Below, piece by piece: positions 60,139-64,000 of a stretch of DNA of 64,000 bases. Each line of letters opens with the position of its first letter. Positions within the stretch are counted from its first letter, which is position 1. The stretch is from Streptomyces sp. 6-11-2. Lineage in GTDB: Bacteria > Actinomycetota > Actinomycetes > Streptomycetales > Streptomycetaceae. The stretch is taken from positions 6,324,001-6,388,000 of the forward strand of contig NZ_BJOR01000001.1 of NCBI RefSeq assembly GCF_006540305.1. The letters run 5' to 3'. The translations under genes and the position numbers were made by a program. A model generated the notes under the pieces. That model saw only the letters and a list, made by a program, of their open reading frames with translations. It was not told where the DNA came from and searched no databases.

Positions 60139-60636
60139 GTGACGACGTACGAGGTCGAAGCGGTCGCAACGGTCGTCGGCGGCCACACCCGCGTCCAGGA
60201 CGATTATCAGGGCGGGGTCCAGTCGGTGATTCGACTCAACGAGGCGTACCCCCTCGAAACCCTGCAGGGAATCGACGAGTTCTCCCACCTGACTGTGACG
60301 TGGCGCTTCCATCTGGCACAGCCCGAGGACGTGCAGCTCCACGCCCGCAGCCCCAGGGGCAACGTGCAGTGGCCGGCGACCGGAACATTCGTCCACCGAA
60401 ACCACCGGCGCCCCAACCAGCTGGCTGTCAGCTACCCGAGGCTGCTGGGCGTGGACGGCCGCGACCTTCTGGTGACCGACCTCGACGCAGTCGACGGGAC
60501 GCCAGTGATTGACCTGGCCCCCTATTTTCAGGAAATGGGGCCCCGAGGCTCCGTCCGCCAGCCGGCCTGGCCGGGCGAGATGCTCGTCGACTACTGGCGC
60601 GACGCAGCGGAGCGCCCGGAGACAGGCTTGCCGTAA
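60139..60636 (+). CDS. TrmO/TsaA-domain protein
   Basis: 165 aa from GTG 60139 (AGGAGAGG about 12 nt upstream); an ATG at 60085 is possible but adds an unrelated 18-residue extension. The domain VEAVATVVGGHTRVQDDYQG, LQGIDEFSHLTVTWRF, ARSPRGNVQWPATGTFVHRN and DLDAVDGTPVIDLAPYF fits the TsaA/TrmO family, which uses SAM to methylate t6A in tRNA. Several conserved positions match; the RPNQLAVS motif is typical. It overlaps no other gene. Confidence 0.82.
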   Translation: MTTYEVEAVATVVGGHTRVQDDYQGGVQSVIRLNEAYPLETLQGIDEFSHLTVTWRFHLAQPEDVQLHARSPRGNVQWPATGTFVHRNHRRPNQLAVSYPRLLGVDGRDLLVTDLDAVDGTPVIDLAPYFQEMGPRGSVRQPAWPGEMLVDYWRDAAERPETGLP

Positions 60637-60668
60637 CTCCACGACGCTGGAGCTCCTGCGGGCATACA

Positions 60669-60872
60669 TCACGCCCTGCCCGCGGGGGTACGGAAGGTAG
60701 ACCAGGAAGTACGAGCGTCCTCGCTAACGTCTCCCTCCCAAAAGAGCTTCCGCGCGAGGGCCAGACCCCAACCCGAAGCCGCATTTAAGTCTTCCGAACT
60801 CAGCGTCGTTGGCGATGAACCGCCGTCGGCCTTCGCTTCGGCCCTGGGGAAGGACGGCGAGTGCCAGCACAT
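60669..60872 (-). CDS. Small hypothetical protein
   Basis: 67 aa from ATG 60872, with AAAGGA 9 nt upstream. The N-terminus MCWHSPSFPRAEAKADGGSS is followed by TTLSSEDLNAASGWGLALAR and KLFWEGDVSEDARTSW. It contains a TTA leucine codon, rare in Streptomyces and often linked to bldA control. It starts 44 nt downstream of the RsbW-like ATPase gene on the same strand. No family recognised; the reading frame is short enough that chance cannot be excluded. Confidence 0.45.
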   Translation of the reverse strand: MCWHSPSFPRAEAKADGGSSPTTLSSEDLNAASGWGLALARKLFWEGDVSEDARTSWSTFRTPAGRA

Positions 60873-60916
60873 GGTGGTGGTCCTTTCGGGTCTTGTGAGA
60901 GGCAGGGAATTTGCGG

Positions 60917-61378
60917 CTACGCGGAGTGCAGGATCGTGGCCCAAACGTCTTTGCCGTGTGCAGTGGACGAGCAGCCGTATCTGTCGCTGAGCTTCTTGAT
61001 CAGCAGCAGGCCGCGACCGCCCTCGTCGTTGTCGCCAGCCGAGACGGGGGCCGGAAGCCGGGGGTGCGGGTCGCTGACACACAGGAAGACCCCGTCGGGG
61101 GTGCGGGTGAGGACGACCTTCACTGGGACCGAGGAATCATCCACCTTGCGGGCATGCTGGAAGGCGTTCGTCAGCAGTTCGGACACAGTGAGAGTGACCC
61201 GCCAGTCGAGTTCGGCCAGGCCCCACAGACGTAGGCACGCACTGACGAGCTCACGCACGACCGAGACGGCCGCGGCTGTCAGAGCGACGTCGATTTCGCA
61301 TGCTCCGGAACGCGTCCGGACCGTAGCGCTTGTCCCGTCAGTAACGGGCTGTTGAGCCTCCATCAGGTCTGCCTTCAC
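60917..61378 (-). CDS. RsbW-like anti-sigma ATPase (HATPase_c_2)
   Basis: 153 aa from GTG 61378 with GAGGGA upstream; ATG 61363 is an alternative. It contains the N-box LTVSELLTNAFQHARK, the G1-like VFLCVSDPHPRLPAP and G2 EGGRGLLLIKKLSDRYG, typical of Streptomyces single-domain ATP-binding proteins related to RsbW/SpoIIAB. These bind anti-anti-sigma or sigma factors in partner switching. A SpoIIE-type phosphatase is encoded 45 kb away in this window, but no direct partner gene is adjacent. Confidence 0.85.
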   Translation of the reverse strand: MKADLMEAQQPVTDGTSATVRTRSGACEIDVALTAAAVSVVRELVSACLRLWGLAELDWRVTLTVSELLTNAFQHARKVDDSSVPVKVVLTRTPDGVFLCVSDPHPRLPAPVSAGDNDEGGRGLLLIKKLSDRYGCSSTAHGKDVWATILHSA

Positions 61379-61559
61379 GGGGATTCCCTCGTTCGATGAA
61401 ATCTCTCCAACCGGCGCCGGATGCGGTGTGTACTGGGGCGGCGGCCGTGAGCAACCATTGAGCCAGGCCGACAGGACCGCGTGCAGATCTTGATTCGGAA
61501 ACCTCGATCTTCCGTTTCGCGAGCGAGGAACAGCCCATGCCAAGACCCGAGAAGCAGCC

Positions 61560-63650
61560 ATGGCCGGCACTTACACCTGGACCTACGGCTACAACACCTA
61601 CACCGGCCAGCAGGAGTGGATCAGGCACCCGGAGGTCGGCAATCTGCCCAGCGAGCGCCAGACCACCGTCTACGGCGAGGGCAACCTCCCGCAGAAGACC
61701 ACCGCCGGCGCCGTCACCCTCGTCAACGCCACCAGCCACGACGTCTTCTCCCGCCCCGTGCGCACCGAATTCGGCACCTTGGGCAAGAAGGTCTACAAGT
61801 CACAGGTCTACGACGAGTTCACCGGCCGCCTGACCCGGCAGACCACCGACCGCGACCTCGCCCCCCAGCGCATCGACGACGCCACCTACGCCTACGACGA
61901 CGCGGGCCACATCACCGGCATCACCACCGCCAGCGGCCAGGACGCCGGCAAGACGGTCGACACCCAATGCTTCACCAACGACGCCCTGGGCCGCCTGACC
62001 CAGGCATGGACGGCGAAGACCGACTGCTCCACCCAGCCCTCAGCCTCCACGGTGGGCGGCCCGGACGCCTACTGGCAGTCGTTCAAGTACGACGCCGTCG
62101 GCAACCGCATCGAGCAGACCGACCACGGCACCGGCGCGCTGGCCGGCTCCGACGCCACCACTATCTACACCCACAACAACCCCACCACGGGCCTGCCGCA
62201 CGCCGTCCAGACCGCCACAGTCACCGGCGGTGCCAACAACGGCCGCACCAGTACCTTCGCCTACGACGCCGCAGGCAACACCACCAAGCGCACCATTGGC
62301 GCCACCACCCAGAACCTCACCTGGGACGACGAGGGACACCTCGCCACCCTCACCGAGAGCGGCAAGGCCACCAGCTACCAGTACGACGCCGACGGCAACC
62401 GCCTCATCGCCAAGGACGCCGACGGCACCCAGACCCTCACCCTGCCCGGCGGCAACGAACTCACGTTCAAGCCAAACGGGACCAAGGAAGGCACCCGCTA
62501 CTACACCCACGAAGGCCAGACTGTCGCCGTCCGTACCAGCAGCGGCTTCTCCTTCCTCCTGCCCGACCACCAGGGCACCACGATGGCCGCCGTCGCCATG
62601 ACCACCCTCGCCGTTACCCGCCGCAAACAACTCCCTTTCGGCGAGATGCGCTCCCAGCAGACCGAAACCATCCCCGGCACCCGCGGCTTCGTCGGCGGCA
62701 CACCAGACCCCACCGGCCTGACCCACCTCGGCGCCCGCGAATACGACCCCGCCCTCGGCCGCTTCCTCTCCGTCGACCCGATCAACGACATCGAAGACCC
62801 GGCCCAGATGAACGCCTACAGCTACGCGCACAACAGCCCCATCACCTTGAGCGACCCCTCGGGTCTCAAGTACTTCGAAGGTGACAACACCGGCGGCGTA
62901 CAGGTCGCACCCAAGGTCCCCAAGGCCACGAAGACCCCCACCGGCACCATCAACTGCTACACCGGCAACATGTCCGCCAGCTGCGCATCCCAACAACCCA
63001 ACCACAACAGCCCCGCAGGACGCGCACGCTCCCGAGAGCTCGCAGCAGCCATCGACGCCCCCAAGTACTGCTACGGCGGCAGCCAATCCGCAAGCTGCAC
63101 CTGGAACACCGCCAAGAAGACAGCAAAACGGCAGGCCAGCACCGAGGACATGCTGAAGAAGGCACAGGCCGCCCAAGCCGAACGCCGCAAAAAGGACGGC
63201 GTCTTCGGATGGGTAAAGAAGGGAATTAGCTCGGCCCACAATTTCATGCAGGAGAACAGCAAGACACTGGGCTGGGTAGGCGTCGCACTCGGTGCGGTCG
63301 CGATGGTCACCCCTGTGGGATGGGCTGCTGCGGCGCTTACAGTTGCCGGGCTCGCACTTGCTACCGCCACCACAGCTGATGCGTGTTTCTCCAAGCAATG
63401 GGGAAGCTGCGCGTTGGGTGTGATTGGTCTAGCGACCGCTGGGGGAGCCGTCGCTCTTTCGAGTGCATCTAAATCGCTACTCCGCGCCGCTGAGTCGAGC
63501 AACCTGACTTTTGGTCAGCAGCTTAAGTACTCTGCAATTGCGGGAGCAGCACGAGGTGTCGCTCGCGTTAACGAAGTGTATTCCGTTAACCTCGCCGTCA
63601 TCGCAACGATGACGGGAGGAAATCTCGCGAGTTCGAGAGGGGAATATTAG
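61560..63650 (+). CDS. RHS-repeat C-terminal tip protein, N-terminally truncated
   Basis: 696 aa, against about 2000 for complete RHS proteins. It starts abruptly within YD-repeat sequence (YAYDDAGHITGITT, FKYDAVGNRIEQTD, FAYDAAGNTTKRTI, SYQYDADGNRLIA) and contains the core motif LGAREYDPALGRFLSVDPIN and SDPSGLKYFEGDN, which marks the junction to the variable C-terminal toxin-type domain. That domain carries two CYxGxxxASC motifs and two long hydrophobic segments (about residues 560-640). The missing N-terminus suggests an orphan module used in recombination or a displaced gene. No ribosome site is convincing. Confidence 0.8.
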   Translation: MAGTYTWTYGYNTYTGQQEWIRHPEVGNLPSERQTTVYGEGNLPQKTTAGAVTLVNATSHDVFSRPVRTEFGTLGKKVYKSQVYDEFTGRLTRQTTDRDLAPQRIDDATYAYDDAGHITGITTASGQDAGKTVDTQCFTNDALGRLTQAWTAKTDCSTQPSASTVGGPDAYWQSFKYDAVGNRIEQTDHGTGALAGSDATTIYTHNNPTTGLPHAVQTATVTGGANNGRTSTFAYDAAGNTTKRTIGATTQNLTWDDEGHLATLTESGKATSYQYDADGNRLIAKDADGTQTLTLPGGNELTFKPNGTKEGTRYYTHEGQTVAVRTSSGFSFLLPDHQGTTMAAVAMTTLAVTRRKQLPFGEMRSQQTETIPGTRGFVGGTPDPTGLTHLGAREYDPALGRFLSVDPINDIEDPAQMNAYSYAHNSPITLSDPSGLKYFEGDNTGGVQVAPKVPKATKTPTGTINCYTGNMSASCASQQPNHNSPAGRARSRELAAAIDAPKYCYGGSQSASCTWNTAKKTAKRQASTEDMLKKAQAAQAERRKKDGVFGWVKKGISSAHNFMQENSKTLGWVGVALGAVAMVTPVGWAAAALTVAGLALATATTADACFSKQWGSCALGVIGLATAGGAVALSSASKSLLRAAESSNLTFGQQLKYSAIAGAARGVARVNEVYSVNLAVIATMTGGNLASSRGEY

Positions 63651-63675
63651 TCTTTTCTAGCCTCAATCTCGCATG

Positions 63676-63705
63676 ACGGGTCGCCGAGCGTAGTTGGCGA
63701 CCCGT
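63676..63705 (+). terminator. Terminator after the RHS gene
   Basis: ACGGGTCGCC (63676-63685) and GGCGACCCGT (63696-63705) form a perfect 10-bp stem, followed by TTCGCCTTCT. Confidence 0.8.
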
Positions 63706-64000
63706 TTCGCCTTCTGCGGCTGATGGCGGGCAGGGCAGTGGCGCGGTTGTCGCGGCGGGTGGCGTGGGACCGAGGAGACGAACGCAAGTGAATCGTTGCT
63801 GAAGTGCCGAAAGGCGTAGGACGGCATCAAAACTGGGGCGTGGAACCAGTACTACAGCCTCAGATCGTTGCGGAGAAGTCGCCAGCTCTTGAGGGTAGCC
63901 ATGGCTTGTTCGACGAGGGCACGATCTTGGCCTGGGATCGGTTCACGGCCTGCTGACCTGTGGAAAGCTTCTTCCATAGGCCGCGGAACGGAACCCGGAC
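63706..64000. other. Tract with an IS5-type remnant at the edge
   Basis: The 295 nt after the RHS terminator contain no gene. The last 150 nt encode, on the minus strand, the end of a transposase-like gene described separately. Confidence 0.6.
63854..64000 (-). pseudogene. IS5-type (DDE_Tnp_4-like) transposase, C-terminal fragment
   Basis: Reading from the window edge gives VPFRGLWKKLSTGQQAVNRS and QAKI, then after a one-base loss near 63932 the next frame gives ALVEQAMATLKSWRLLR, the well known end of IS5-like transposases in Streptomyces. Homology stops after LLR, replaced by NDLRL and a TAG. It is frameshifted and truncated. The 5' part lies outside the window. Confidence 0.7.

Noticed and set aside
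57991..60672. Minus-strand open frame of 893 codons
   Set aside because: Most of it is antisense to the convincing HTH-TPR regulator and TrmO-like genes. Only the 57991-58488 part is a real protein with a ribosome site.
62040..63398. Minus-strand 452-codon Gly/Val/Ala-rich open frame
   Set aside because: Antisense of the RHS gene; composition mirrors its codon bias and contains no domain.
1..64000. Search for CRISPR arrays, tRNA and rRNA genes
   Set aside because: No regularly spaced repeats with unique spacers and no tRNA T-loop/acceptor pairs were seen. The GGTTCGAA near 21301 lies inside a protein gene.

Overview
The window is high-GC, densely packed actinomycete DNA, almost certainly from Streptomyces or a close relative. 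The evidence is frequent GTG starts, 4-nt ATGA/GTGA overlaps, a SARP regulator, a complete conservon (cvnA-D), DUF742/DUF5994/DUF6082/DUF6624-type proteins and a class I lanthipeptide locus. I saw no tRNA, rRNA or CRISPR array.

Region 1 (1-12.1 kb, plus strand) is part of a natural-product cluster whose enzyme set matches azoxy (N-N bond) biosynthesis of the valanimycin type. It has a VlmH-like acyl-CoA-dehydrogenase-fold N-hydroxylase (5' end outside the window), a class III aminotransferase, a SRPBCC protein, a small VlmO-like membrane protein, a VlmR-like flavin reductase and a VlmB-like non-heme diiron oxygenase. These are followed by KAS III, ACP and KAS II, an APC permease and a second-copy seryl-tRNA synthetase. 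An IS110 element sits between KAS II and the permease. A SARP activator lies convergently at 12.2-13.0 kb. The KAS III/ACP/KAS II set suggests that the carbon skeleton is extended or made by dissociated fatty-acid-like enzymes, as expected for lipid-like azoxy compounds rather than valanimycin itself.

Region 2 (13-22.4 kb) is a gene-poor graveyard: a GNAT enzyme, an isolated SpoIIE/PP2C phosphatase, two DUF5994 paralogs flanking an ISL3 transposase remnant, a decayed M14 zinc-carboxypeptidase, other frameshifted remnants, and two clusters of 11-bp-phased heptamer repeats.

Region 3 (22.4-41.4 kb, minus strand) is the most unusual part. It is a near-continuous operon running from 41.4 down to 22.4 kb. 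In transcription order it encodes two very small coupled ORFs, a NUDIX hydrolase, an ABC exporter, a protein-isoaspartate-type methyltransferase, a double-NUDIX protein, a triple-NUDIX protein, a kinase-VanX fusion, an ASCH-NUDIX fusion, a methyltransferase-NUDIX fusion, a radical SAM protein, an enolase-superfamily protein, an unknown protein, a HAD phosphatase, a methyltransferase, a PhyH oxygenase, a YrdC-domain protein, a phosphoketolase-like protein and a second PhyH oxygenase. Eight NUDIX domains in five proteins, several fused to other enzymes, form an association I do not recognise from any described pathway.

Region 4 (41.6-50.6 kb, minus) is an FxLD-family class I lanthipeptide locus. 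It has the precursor, LanB glutamylation protein, LanC, a single-ORF fusion of the LanB elimination domain with an FxLD-system methyltransferase, and a helical-repeat protein. Upstream of the precursor lie DUF6082, DUF6624, GNAT-like and HTH proteins. A long hairpin between precursor and LanB looks like an attenuator.

Region 5 (50.7-58.5 kb, minus) holds an acyl-CoA dehydrogenase, a GAF protein, the conservon, a GH15 hydrolase and two small membrane proteins. Region 6 (58.7-64 kb) has an HTH-TPR regulator, a TrmO/TsaA-like protein, an RsbW-type ATPase, an orphan RHS-repeat tip with a divergent C-terminus, and a broken IS5-type transposase tail at the window edge.
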